Of a stretch of 64,000 nucleotides of DNA, positions 7,951 to 15,732 are shown piece by piece. Numbering within the stretch: the first letter of the stretch is position 1; every line of letters starts with the position of its first letter. This stretch comes from an uncultured Alphaproteobacteria bacterium (GTDB taxonomy: Bacteria > Pseudomonadota > Alphaproteobacteria > Rhodospirillales > Rhodospirillaceae), in NCBI GenBank assembly GCA_900079695.1, contig LT599022.1:3721318-3785317 (forward strand). The letters run 5' to 3'. The notes beneath the pieces were generated by a model. It did not search any database. It was not told where the DNA came from and was given only the letters and a program-made list of their open reading frames with translations. Made by a program: the position numbers and the translations under genes.

Positions 7951-8928
7951 ATGGCCAAAAGCCTGCGGCAGAGTGCAGTGCGTACCCTCACCCTCGGACT
8001 CGCCGCCGCCGCGAGCCTTTCCCTCGCCCCCAAGCCCGCGTCCGCGGAGCAGTTCATCAACGTCGTCACCGGCGGCACCAGCGGCGTCTACTACCCGCTC
8101 GGCGTCGCCCTGACCAAGCTCTACGTCGACGCGATCCCCGGCGTCCGCACCTCGGTGCAGGCCACCAAGGCCTCGGCCGAGAACCTCAACCTGCTGCAGC
8201 GCGAGCGCGCCGAGCTCGCCTTCACCCTCGGCGACGCGCTCGCGGACGCCTGGAACGGCAACGAGGAGGCGGGCTTCCCACAGAAGCTCGACAAGCTGCG
8301 CGGCGTCGCCGCGATCTATTCCAACTACGTGCATTTCGTCGCCCGCGCCGATTCGGGCATCAAGTCGCTCAAGGATCTCAAGGGCAAGCGCGTCTCGGTC
8401 GGCGCGCCGAAGTCGGGCACCGAGCTCAACGCCCGCGCGCTCCTCACCGCCAACGGCATCAAGTACTCCGATTTCTCCAAGGTCGAGTACCTGCCCTATG
8501 CCGAATCGGCGCAACTGATCCAGAACAACCAGATCGACGGCACCCTGCTGTCGTCCGGTCTCGGCGTCGCCGCGATCCGCGAGCTCGCCGCCTCGACGCC
8601 GGTGGTGATCGTGCCGATCACGCCGGAGGAGATCGCCAAGATCGGCCAGGCGGTCTACCAGCCCGGCAAGATCCCCGCGGGCACCTACACCGGGCAGACC
8701 GAGGACGTGCCCACCGTCACCATCAACAACTATCTGGTGACCCACAAGGACGTGCCGGAGGACGTGGTCTACCGGATGACCAAGTCGATGTACGAGCACC
8801 TCGACGCGCTGGTCGCCGCGCATTCCGCCGCCAAGGCGATCGACCCGAAGAAGGCGCTCGCCGGGATGCCGCTGCCGGTGCATCCGGGCGCGGCCAAATA
8901 TTACAAGGAAGTGGGTCTGACGAAGTGA
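7951..8928 (+). CDS. TAXI-family TRAP transporter solute-binding protein
   Basis: A 325-aa periplasmic protein with a Sec signal peptide (about 33 residues, ending PASAEQ). The mature N-terminus FINVVTGGTSGVYYPLGVALTKLY is diagnostic of TRAP-associated extracytoplasmic immunogenic (TAXI) proteins. It is followed by VQATKASAENLNLLQRERAELAF and GKRVSVGAPKSGTELNARALL. It delivers a carboxylate-type substrate to the fused permease encoded 95 bp downstream. The ligand cannot be read from sequence. Confidence 0.93.
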   Translation: MAKSLRQSAVRTLTLGLAAAASLSLAPKPASAEQFINVVTGGTSGVYYPLGVALTKLYVDAIPGVRTSVQATKASAENLNLLQRERAELAFTLGDALADAWNGNEEAGFPQKLDKLRGVAAIYSNYVHFVARADSGIKSLKDLKGKRVSVGAPKSGTELNARALLTANGIKYSDFSKVEYLPYAESAQLIQNNQIDGTLLSSGLGVAAIRELAASTPVVIVPITPEEIAKIGQAVYQPGKIPAGTYTGQTEDVPTVTINNYLVTHKDVPEDVVYRMTKSMYEHLDALVAAHSAAKAIDPKKALAGMPLPVHPGAAKYYKEVGLTK

Positions 8929-9023
8929 CGGGGGCGGCCGCCGCCGCCTCTGCGATGCCGGTCGGCGCGGGAGAGCCCTTCTCCCGTTCCGGCCGGTCGT
9001 GATATCCGCCCCGAGAGGTCTTC

Positions 9024-11132
9024 ATGTCCGCCGATGATACTCCGTCCTCGTTGAGTGCCCTCGCCGACGCCCAGGAGCCCGCGCACAACGCCATGCCCGA
9101 CCGCGCGACGCCGGTGGGCAAGGCGATGTTCGCGATCGCACTCGCGTTCGCCGTCTGGCAGGTCTACATCGCCGCCTACGCGCCGCTCTCCTCGGTGGTG
9201 CTGCGTGCGATCCACGTCGGCTTCCTGCTGCTGATGGTGTTCGGCCTCTCGTCGGCGAAGGCGGGCAGACCGCTCGCGGTCAAGGGCGCGGACTGGATCT
9301 TCGGCCTCGCCGCGTTCGCCACCGGGCTCTATCAGTGGGTCTTCGAGGGCGACCTGATCCTGCGCGCCGGCGATCCCAGCACCGCCGACATCGTCGTCGG
9401 CAGCATCGCGATCGTGCTGGTGTTCGAGGGCTCGCGGCGGATCATGGGCCTCGCCCTGCCGTCGATCTGCCTCGCGTTCGTGCTGTTCGCGCTCTACGGC
9501 GAGTATCTCCCGTCGCCGTTCAACCACCGCGGCTTCGATTTCGACCAGGTGGTCGACCAGTTCGCGATGGGGATGGAGGGGATCTACGGCACGCCGACCT
9601 ACGTTTCCGCCACCTACATCTTCCTGTTCATCGTGTTTTCGAGCTTCCTCGAACGCGCGGGCATCATCCGCCTGTTCGCCGACGTCGCGATCGGCGTGTT
9701 CGGGCACACCCGCGGCGGCCCCGCCAAGGTGGCGGTGGTGTCGTCGGCGCTGATGGGCACGGTCAACGGCTCCGGCGTCGCCAACGTCGTCACCACCGGA
9801 CCGGTGACGATCCCGATCATGAAGAAGATCGGCTTCAAGTCGGCGTTCTCGGGCGCGGTGGTCGCCACCGCCTCGATGGGCGGCCAGATCATGCCGCCGG
9901 TGATGGGCGCGGTCGCCTTCATCATGGCCGAGACCCTCGGCGTCTCCTACGCCGAGATCGTCCAGGCGGCGGTGGTGCCGGCGATCCTCTACTTCGGCGC
10001 GGCGTTCTGGATGGTGCATCTCGAAGCCTGCCGCCTCGGCCTCAAGGGGCTGCCCTACGAGGACCTGCCGGACTGGAAGACCGCGCTCCGCAAGGGGTGG
10101 TATCTGCTGATGCCGCTCGGCGTGCTGATCTACCTGCTGTTCCAGGGCTTCACGCCGTTGTTCTCGGGCACCATGGCGCTCGCGATCACCGCGGCGCTGC
10201 TGATGGGGCTGCCGCTCGCGGCGCGGCTCGGGCCGTTCGCCTTCCGCGTCGCCTTCTGGGTGGTGCTCGGCGCGGCGGGCGGGCTGTTCTTCGAGTGGGG
10301 CGTGGACGTGATCTTCGCGGTGCTGGCGGTGCTGGCGCTGGCGCTGCTGGCGGTGCGCGAGGGCAAGAAGACCCTCCAGGTGGTGATCGACGCGCTCGTC
10401 GAAGGCGCGCGCAACGCGGTGCCGGTGGGCATGGCCTGCGCGCTCGTCGGCGTGATCGTCGGCACCATGACGCTGACCGGCGCGGCCACCAACTTCGCCC
10501 GCGCGATCGTCGCGGTCGGCGAGCACAGCCTGTTCCTCTCGCTGGTGCTGACGATGATCACCTGCCTGATCCTCGGCATGGGCGTGCCGACGATCCCCAA
10601 CTACATCATCACCAGTTCGCTGGTCGGCCCGGCGCTCCTCGACCTCGGCGTGCCGCTGATCGTCAGCCATATGTTCGTGTTCTATTTCGGCATCATGGCC
10701 GACCTCACCCCGCCGGTGGCGCTCGCGGCATTCGCCGCCGCGCCGATCGCGAGAGCCGGGGGGCTCGAAATCGGCATCCAATGCATGCGCGTCGCGATCG
10801 CCGGGTTTGTCGTGCCCTACATGGCGGTGTACGCGCCGGTGATGATGCTGCAGGACGGCGGCCCGCTCGCCAGCGCGATCGGCTACTGGCCCGCGGTCGC
10901 CTACACCTTGGTCAAGGCGGCGATGTCGGTGGGGATGTGGGGCATCGCCAGCGTCGGCTTCTGGCTCACCTACCTCACCTGGTGGGAGCGCCTGTGGGCC
11001 GCCGCGGCCGCCTTCTGCCTGGTGGCGGCGTTGCCGCTCACCGATCAGGCGGGCTTCGCGATGGCGGCGGCGTTCTTCCTCTACACCTGGACGAAGCGCC
11101 GCAGGAGCATCGCCGCGGGGCAGCCCGGATGA
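9024..11132 (+). CDS. TRAP transporter fused permease (DctQM-type, TAXI-associated)
   Basis: A 702-aa inner-membrane protein joining the small 4-helix DctQ-like domain (about residues 30-190) to the large DctM domain (about 200-690). Motifs of the large domain are clear: VSSALMGTVNGSGVANVVTTGPVTIPIMKKIGF, GGQIMPPVMGAVAFIMAETLG, ILGMGVPTIPNYIITSSLVGPAL and FYFGIMADLTPPVALAAFAAAPIA. Fused permeases go with TAXI binding proteins, as here. The stop overlaps the start of the DUF1850 gene by 4 bp. Confidence 0.93.
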   Translation: MSADDTPSSLSALADAQEPAHNAMPDRATPVGKAMFAIALAFAVWQVYIAAYAPLSSVVLRAIHVGFLLLMVFGLSSAKAGRPLAVKGADWIFGLAAFATGLYQWVFEGDLILRAGDPSTADIVVGSIAIVLVFEGSRRIMGLALPSICLAFVLFALYGEYLPSPFNHRGFDFDQVVDQFAMGMEGIYGTPTYVSATYIFLFIVFSSFLERAGIIRLFADVAIGVFGHTRGGPAKVAVVSSALMGTVNGSGVANVVTTGPVTIPIMKKIGFKSAFSGAVVATASMGGQIMPPVMGAVAFIMAETLGVSYAEIVQAAVVPAILYFGAAFWMVHLEACRLGLKGLPYEDLPDWKTALRKGWYLLMPLGVLIYLLFQGFTPLFSGTMALAITAALLMGLPLAARLGPFAFRVAFWVVLGAAGGLFFEWGVDVIFAVLAVLALALLAVREGKKTLQVVIDALVEGARNAVPVGMACALVGVIVGTMTLTGAATNFARAIVAVGEHSLFLSLVLTMITCLILGMGVPTIPNYIITSSLVGPALLDLGVPLIVSHMFVFYFGIMADLTPPVALAAFAAAPIARAGGLEIGIQCMRVAIAGFVVPYMAVYAPVMMLQDGGPLASAIGYWPAVAYTLVKAAMSVGMWGIASVGFWLTYLTWWERLWAAAAAFCLVAALPLTDQAGFAMAAAFFLYTWTKRRRSIAAGQPG

Positions 11133-11617
11133 CCCCGCCGCTGCTGTGCATCGCCGCCGGAGCCTATGCGGTGGCGATGTACGCCCCAACCTTCACGCTG
11201 TCGTGGGAACACTCGATCGAGAAGGTCGAGTGGCGCGAAACCTGGAAGGTGCGCGGCGAGACGATGCGCCCGGTGGAGGCGCGAATCCGGGGAACCGGCG
11301 CGGGGATGGAGCCGCCCGACGACGCGAAGCTCGTCGACGGATGGTTCGTCTATGCGCCCAAGGCCCAGCCGCTCAAGCGCCTGGAGCTGCCGGACAGCGC
11401 CTACACCAAGCCGCTCCGGATCTGCCTCGAAGGCAAGTGCCGCCCGATCCGTGCCTATCTGCCGAAGGCCGCGCCCGCCGATCAGCCGGTGGTGATCACC
11501 CTCGAACCCCGCGAATGCGGCGAAAACCCGGTGCCGGGGCTGCCCGAGGGCTATCGCATGCAGCCGCCGCTGCATCCGCGCTCGTCCGACGACCCGCTGC
11601 CCAACCGCGTGGAGTGA
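11129..11617 (+). CDS. DUF1850 family protein
   Basis: A 162-aa protein starting in the ATGA overlap with the TRAP permease. The N-terminus has a short hydrophobic stretch (LLCIAAGAYAVAMYAP) and then the conserved FTLSWEHSIEKVEWRETW, the hallmark of DUF1850. Members of this family repeatedly sit next to TAXI-TRAP permeases; the biochemical role is unknown. Two closely spaced Cys (ICLEGKC) and a later Cys (ECGE) could form a disulfide or bind a metal if the protein is periplasmic. Confidence 0.85.
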   Translation: MTPPLLCIAAGAYAVAMYAPTFTLSWEHSIEKVEWRETWKVRGETMRPVEARIRGTGAGMEPPDDAKLVDGWFVYAPKAQPLKRLELPDSAYTKPLRICLEGKCRPIRAYLPKAAPADQPVVITLEPRECGENPVPGLPEGYRMQPPLHPRSSDDPLPNRVE

Positions 11618-11738
11618 TGCGCGGCGGCGGGGGCGGAAAGTGGGCGGAAACACGCTTTCCGGTCTATTCTAACTCATTGACGAAGAATATAATCTCCCCG
11701 TTCGTGCGCTCTCCTTCCCACGTAGCCTCGGAGCCGTG

Positions 11739-12674
11739 ATGAAACCCGTGATCCTTCTCCTCGAACCGATGATGGCCGAGATCGAGGCCGCGCTCGACGC
11801 CGCCTACGACGTCCGCCGCGGCGGCGTCGCCGACGCGCTCGCCCTTTCCGGCGAGGCCGCCGCGACGGTCCGCGCGATCGTGACCGGCGGCGGCACCGGA
11901 GCGCCGCCGGAACTGGTGGCGCGCCTGCCGCAACTCGGCATCGTCGTGGTCAACGGCGTCGGCACCGACAAGATCGACCTCGCCGATGCGCGTGCGCGCG
12001 GCGTGCGCGTCACCATCACCTCCGGGACCCTCGCCGACGACGTCGCCGACCAGGCGATCGCGTTGCTCCTGGCGGTGTCGAAGAAGGTGGTCCGCAACGA
12101 CCGCTTCGTCCGCTCGGGCGGCTGGCTGACCGGCAACGTGCCGCTCGGGCGCAAGGTCTCGGGCAAGCGCGTCGGCATTCTCGGCCTCGGCCACATCGGC
12201 CGCGAGATCGCCCGCCGCTGCGAAGGGTTCGCGATGGAGATTTCCTACTGCACCCGCACGCCGGTGGCCGACGCCCCCTATCGCCATGTCGCCGATCCGG
12301 TGGCGCTGGCGCGGGACGTCGATATCCTGATCGTCGCCACCGTCGGCGGCGCGGGGACCCGGCATCTGGTGAATCGCGCGGTGCTCGACGCCCTGGGGCC
12401 GGAGGGCGTGCTCGTCAACATCGCGCGCGGCAGCGTGGTGGACGAGGCGGAACTGGTGGCGGCGCTGGTGGACGGACGGCTCGGCGGCGCCGGGCTCGAC
12501 GTCTTCGCCGACGAGCCGCGCGTGCCCGAGGCGCTGATGGTGCTCGACAGCGTGGTGCTTGCGCCGCATCAGGCGGGCGCGACGCTCGAAACCCGCACCG
12601 CCATGGGCCGCAACGTGTTGGACAATCTCGCCGCATTCTTCGCGGGGCGCGAACCGCCGACGCCGGTGGTTTGA
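11739..12674 (+). CDS. D-isomer-specific 2-hydroxyacid dehydrogenase
   Basis: A 311-aa NAD(P)-dependent oxidoreductase. It has the Rossmann motif GLGHIG at residues 149-154 and the catalytic trio Arg230 (NIARGS), Glu259 (DEP) and His277 (APHQAG). Family members interconvert 2-hydroxy and 2-oxo acids (glyoxylate/hydroxypyruvate reductases and relatives). I start at ATG 11739; a GTG immediately before it is in frame. It sits between two TRAP systems, so it may act on an imported hydroxy- or keto-acid. Cofactor and substrate are not determined. Confidence 0.9.
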   Translation: MKPVILLLEPMMAEIEAALDAAYDVRRGGVADALALSGEAAATVRAIVTGGGTGAPPELVARLPQLGIVVVNGVGTDKIDLADARARGVRVTITSGTLADDVADQAIALLLAVSKKVVRNDRFVRSGGWLTGNVPLGRKVSGKRVGILGLGHIGREIARRCEGFAMEISYCTRTPVADAPYRHVADPVALARDVDILIVATVGGAGTRHLVNRAVLDALGPEGVLVNIARGSVVDEAELVAALVDGRLGGAGLDVFADEPRVPEALMVLDSVVLAPHQAGATLETRTAMGRNVLDNLAAFFAGREPPTPVV

Positions 12675-12757
12675 CCCTCGCCCGGCGGGTGCGCCGCAGA
12701 GCCGTGGTCGGGCCGCCCGCATTGCCGAATCATCGACCGCGCCAGGGAGAATTGTTG

Positions 12758-13789
12758 ATGTATCAGGTGTCTGTGAAGCGAGTGATGACGGCGACGCTGG
12801 TATGCGCCGCCGCCCTCGGGATCACCCCCGCCGCTTGGGCCGCCGGCGATTTCCAGAGCCGCAACCTCAAGATGGCGATCGTCAACCCGATCGAGCATCC
12901 GCAGGGGATCGGCGCGAAGAAGTTCGCCGAAGTGCTGGAGCAGAAGACCGGCGGCAAGATCAAGGTGAAGATCTTCGCCGGCGGCGTGCTCGGCGGCGAG
13001 CAGCAGGTCGCCTCGGCGATGCAGGGCGGCACCGTCGACATCTCCTCGATGGCGCCCGCGCAGCTGGTCGGCACGATCAAGGAATTCGTGGTCCTCGACT
13101 TCCCCTTCGCCTTCGCCACCGACGCCCAGGCTGATGCGGTGCTGGACGGCCCGTTCGGCAAGAAGCTGATGAGCCTTCTTCCGGCGAAGGGGCTGGTGGG
13201 CCTCGGCTTCCAGCATCAGGGCTACCGGTCGATCTCCAACTCCAAGCGGCCGATCACCAAGCTCGAGGACATCGAAGGGCTCAAGATCCGCACCATCCTC
13301 AACCCGCTCTACGTCGACATGCTGAAGACTCTCGGCGCCAATCCGGTGCCGATGCCGTTCCCGGAACTCTACACGGCGATGGAGACCGGCACCGTCGATG
13401 GTCAGGAGAATCCCGAGCTGACCGTGGTGGCGAGCAAGTTCTACGAGGTGCAGAAGTATTTCTCCGCCGACCGCCACATCTACAACACGCAGATGCTGAT
13501 GGTGTCGAAGGCGCTGTGGGACAAGCTCTCCGACGACGAGAAGACCGCCTTCCAGGCCGCGTCCGACGAGGCTTCGGTCTATCAGCGCAAGGTCGCGCGC
13601 GGCATGATCGAGGACGCCCGCAAGGAGATGATCGCCCACGGCATGAAGATCAACGAGATCGCGCCCGAAGAGATGGAGCGGATGCGCGTCGCGGTGCAGC
13701 CGGTGGCCGACAAGTACGCGGCCGATCTCGATCCGGCTCTGGTGAAGGAGTTCCGCGCGGAGCTCGAGCGGACCAAGACCCTCAAGTAA
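12758..13789 (+). CDS. dctP: TRAP transporter solute-binding protein, DctP family
   Basis: A 343-aa periplasmic binding protein with a signal peptide ending PAAWAAGD. Family features include the helix HPQGIGAKKFAEVLEQKTGGKIKVKIFAGGVLGGEQQ and the substrate-carboxylate region GLKIRTILNPLYVDMLKTLGANPVPMPFPELYTAMETGTVDGQENP, whose Arg is the universal carboxylate ligand. Start ATG 12758 has AGGGAGA upstream and gives a normal signal peptide. It is followed by a hairpin and then the small and large permease genes. Symbol denotes family only. Confidence 0.92.
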   Translation: MYQVSVKRVMTATLVCAAALGITPAAWAAGDFQSRNLKMAIVNPIEHPQGIGAKKFAEVLEQKTGGKIKVKIFAGGVLGGEQQVASAMQGGTVDISSMAPAQLVGTIKEFVVLDFPFAFATDAQADAVLDGPFGKKLMSLLPAKGLVGLGFQHQGYRSISNSKRPITKLEDIEGLKIRTILNPLYVDMLKTLGANPVPMPFPELYTAMETGTVDGQENPELTVVASKFYEVQKYFSADRHIYNTQMLMVSKALWDKLSDDEKTAFQAASDEASVYQRKVARGMIEDARKEMIAHGMKINEIAPEEMERMRVAVQPVADKYAADLDPALVKEFRAELERTKTLK

Positions 13790-13801
13790 TCCCGCCGTTC
13801 G

Positions 13802-13832
13802 GCCGGCCCGCCCGTAAGGACGGGCCGGCTTT
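13802..13832 (+). terminator. Hairpin between dctP and dctQ (partial terminator)
   Basis: GCCGGCCCG (13802-13810) pairs perfectly with CGGGCCGGC (13821-13829), followed by TTT. The loop contains an extra CCGT/ACGG-like extension. The hairpin sits inside the TRAP operon right after the binding-protein gene. Such hairpins are commonly used to keep binding-protein transcript in excess over permease; that role is inferred. Confidence 0.7.
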
Positions 13833-13856
13833 CCGTTCGTCCATGGGGAAGGACCG

Positions 13857-14387
13857 ATGGCGTCGTTCGAAAGATTGGTGATCCGGGCGATCAACGTCCT
13901 CATCGTCGCGTGCTTCGCGGTGATGCTGGTGATGGTGTTCGGCAACGTGGTGCTGCGCTACGTCTTCAATTCGGGAATTTCCGCCTCCGAGGAGGCGTCG
14001 CGCATTCTGTTCGTGTGGATGGTGTTTCTCGGTGCGGTGGTGGCGATGCGCGAGCATGGCCATCTCGGCGTCGACTCCGCGGTGATGAAGTTGCCGCCGG
14101 GCATCCGCAAGGTGGTGCAGGGACTGGTGCTGCTGACGATGCTCTACCTGTGCGCCCTGATGCTGATCGGCAGTTGGCGGCAGGTGGTGATCAACACCAC
14201 GACCTTCGCGCCGGTCACCGGCATGCCGATGTCGGTGTTCTACGCCACCGGGCTGGTCGGCGGATTCGGGATCGGCTGCTACATTCTCGTCGATCTCTGG
14301 CGGCTGGTCACCGGGCGCGCCGCGCCGCATCAGGTCGCCGCCTCCGCCGAAGCCACCGGCGCCGAAGGCGAAGGAGAGCCGAAATGA
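13857..14387 (+). CDS. dctQ: TRAP transporter small permease subunit, DctQ family
   Basis: A 176-aa four-helix membrane protein with the family motif NVVLRYVFNSGISASEEASRILFVWMVFLGAVVAMREHGHLGVD. The length and order (after the binding protein, before DctM) are typical. The C-terminal tail is Ala/Glu-rich. Its stop overlaps the dctM start (ATGA at 14384-14387). It forms the membrane complex with DctM. Confidence 0.92.
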   Translation: MASFERLVIRAINVLIVACFAVMLVMVFGNVVLRYVFNSGISASEEASRILFVWMVFLGAVVAMREHGHLGVDSAVMKLPPGIRKVVQGLVLLTMLYLCALMLIGSWRQVVINTTTFAPVTGMPMSVFYATGLVGGFGIGCYILVDLWRLVTGRAAPHQVAASAEATGAEGEGEPK

Positions 14388-15664
14388 TCGCCGTTCTATT
14401 TCTCGGCACGCTTCTCGGCGCGATTCTCGTCGGCATGCCGATCGCCTTCGCGCTGCTCGCCTGCGCCACCGTGCTGATGTGGCAGATGGACATGTTCGAC
14501 GCGCAGCTGATCGCCCAGAACGCGATCAACGGCGTCGACAACTTCGTGCTGCTGGCCGCGCCGTTCTTCATGCTTGCGGGCGAGTTCATGAACGCGGGCG
14601 GGCTGTCGCGGCGCATCGTGGCGATGGCGTTGGCGCTGTTCGGCCACATCCGCGGCGGCCTTGGTTACGTCGCGGTGTTCGCGGCGATCATCATGGCGAG
14701 CCTGTCGGGCTCGGCGCTGGCCGATACCACCGCGCTCGGCGCGCTGCTGCTGCCGATGATGGCGGCGGCGGGCTACAATCTCAACCGATCGGCCGGGTTG
14801 ATCGCGTGCGGCGGAATCATCGCGCCGATCGTTCCGCCGTCGATTCCGTTCGTGATCTTCGGCGTCGCCTCGGGGGTATCGATCACCCGGCTGTTCCTCG
14901 CGGGCATCGTTCCCGGCATCCTCTGGGGAATCGCGATCATCCTCGCCTGGGCCTGGGTGACCCGCAAGGACAAGCTCGAACCCTCGCCGCGCGCCTCCCG
15001 CGCCGAGGTGGTCAAGGCGTTCACCGAAGGCATCTGGGCGCTGATCCTGCCGGTGATCATCATCGTCGGGCTCAAGATGGGGGTGTTCACCCCGACCGAG
15101 GCGGCGGTGGTGGCGGCGGTCTACGCCCTGTTCGTCGGCATGGTGGTCTACCGCGAGATCAAGCCGAAGGACCTGTTCGGCCTGTTCCTCTCGGCGGCCA
15201 AGGCGACCGCTTCGGTGATGTTCCTGGTGGGCGGCGCGATGGCGGCGGCGTGGCTGATCACGGTCGCCGACCTGCCCGGCCAACTGGTCGAGATGCTCGG
15301 CCCGGTGATGGGCAACAAGACCCTGTTCATGGTCACGGTGGTGGCGATCTGCCTCGTCATCGGCACCTCGATGGACATGACGCCGACGATCCTGATTCTC
15401 GCGCCGGTGCTGATGCCGCTGGTCAAGCAGGCGCATATCGATCCGGTCTACTTCGGCGTGATCTTCGTGATGGTCAATGCGATGGGGCTGATCACGCCGC
15501 CGGTCGGCACCTCGCTGACCGCGGTGTGCGGCGTCGGACGGCTGAAGATCGGCGGGGTTTCGGCGGCGATGCTGCCGTTCCTGCTGGCCGAGGTTGCGGT
15601 CGTGGTGCTGCTGGTGCTGTTCCCCGACATCGTCATCGTTCCGGCGCGTTTCTTCGCCCGCTGA
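14384..15664 (+). CDS. dctM: TRAP transporter large permease subunit, DctM family
   Basis: A 426-aa membrane protein with about twelve helices. Motifs include LLAAPFFMLAGEFMNAGGLSRRIV, SLSGSALADTTALGALLLPMMAAAGYN and IIAPIVPPSIPFVIFGVASGVSITRLFLAGIVPG near the middle, and VIGTSMDMTPTILILAPVLMPL and MGLITPPVGTSLTAVCGV near the C-terminus. It is the ion-coupled transport subunit for the DctP ligand. The operon ends at a strong terminator 17 bp after the stop. Confidence 0.93.
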   Translation: MIAVLFLGTLLGAILVGMPIAFALLACATVLMWQMDMFDAQLIAQNAINGVDNFVLLAAPFFMLAGEFMNAGGLSRRIVAMALALFGHIRGGLGYVAVFAAIIMASLSGSALADTTALGALLLPMMAAAGYNLNRSAGLIACGGIIAPIVPPSIPFVIFGVASGVSITRLFLAGIVPGILWGIAIILAWAWVTRKDKLEPSPRASRAEVVKAFTEGIWALILPVIIIVGLKMGVFTPTEAAVVAAVYALFVGMVVYREIKPKDLFGLFLSAAKATASVMFLVGGAMAAAWLITVADLPGQLVEMLGPVMGNKTLFMVTVVAICLVIGTSMDMTPTILILAPVLMPLVKQAHIDPVYFGVIFVMVNAMGLITPPVGTSLTAVCGVGRLKIGGVSAAMLPFLLAEVAVVVLLVLFPDIVIVPARFFAR

Positions 15665-15680
15665 CGGAAGCCGGATACGG

Positions 15681-15712
15681 AAAGGGCCGGGGGAGCGATC
15701 CCCCGGCCCTTT
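15681..15712. terminator. Bidirectional intrinsic terminator
   Basis: A perfect 13-bp stem (AAAGGGCCGGGGG at 15681-15693 and its complement at 15700-15712) with a 6-nt loop. An A-run at one end and a T-run at the other let it act in both directions. It separates the rightward TRAP operon from the leftward gene ending at 15733. Confidence 0.9.
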
Positions 15713-15732
15713 CGCTTTGGGTTCCGCCGACC

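Noticed and set aside
11688..11693. A perfect TATAAT upstream of the 2-hydroxyacid dehydrogenase gene
   Set aside because: No reasonable -35 element lies 16-18 bp upstream, so I do not call a promoter, although the AT-rich patch may hold one.
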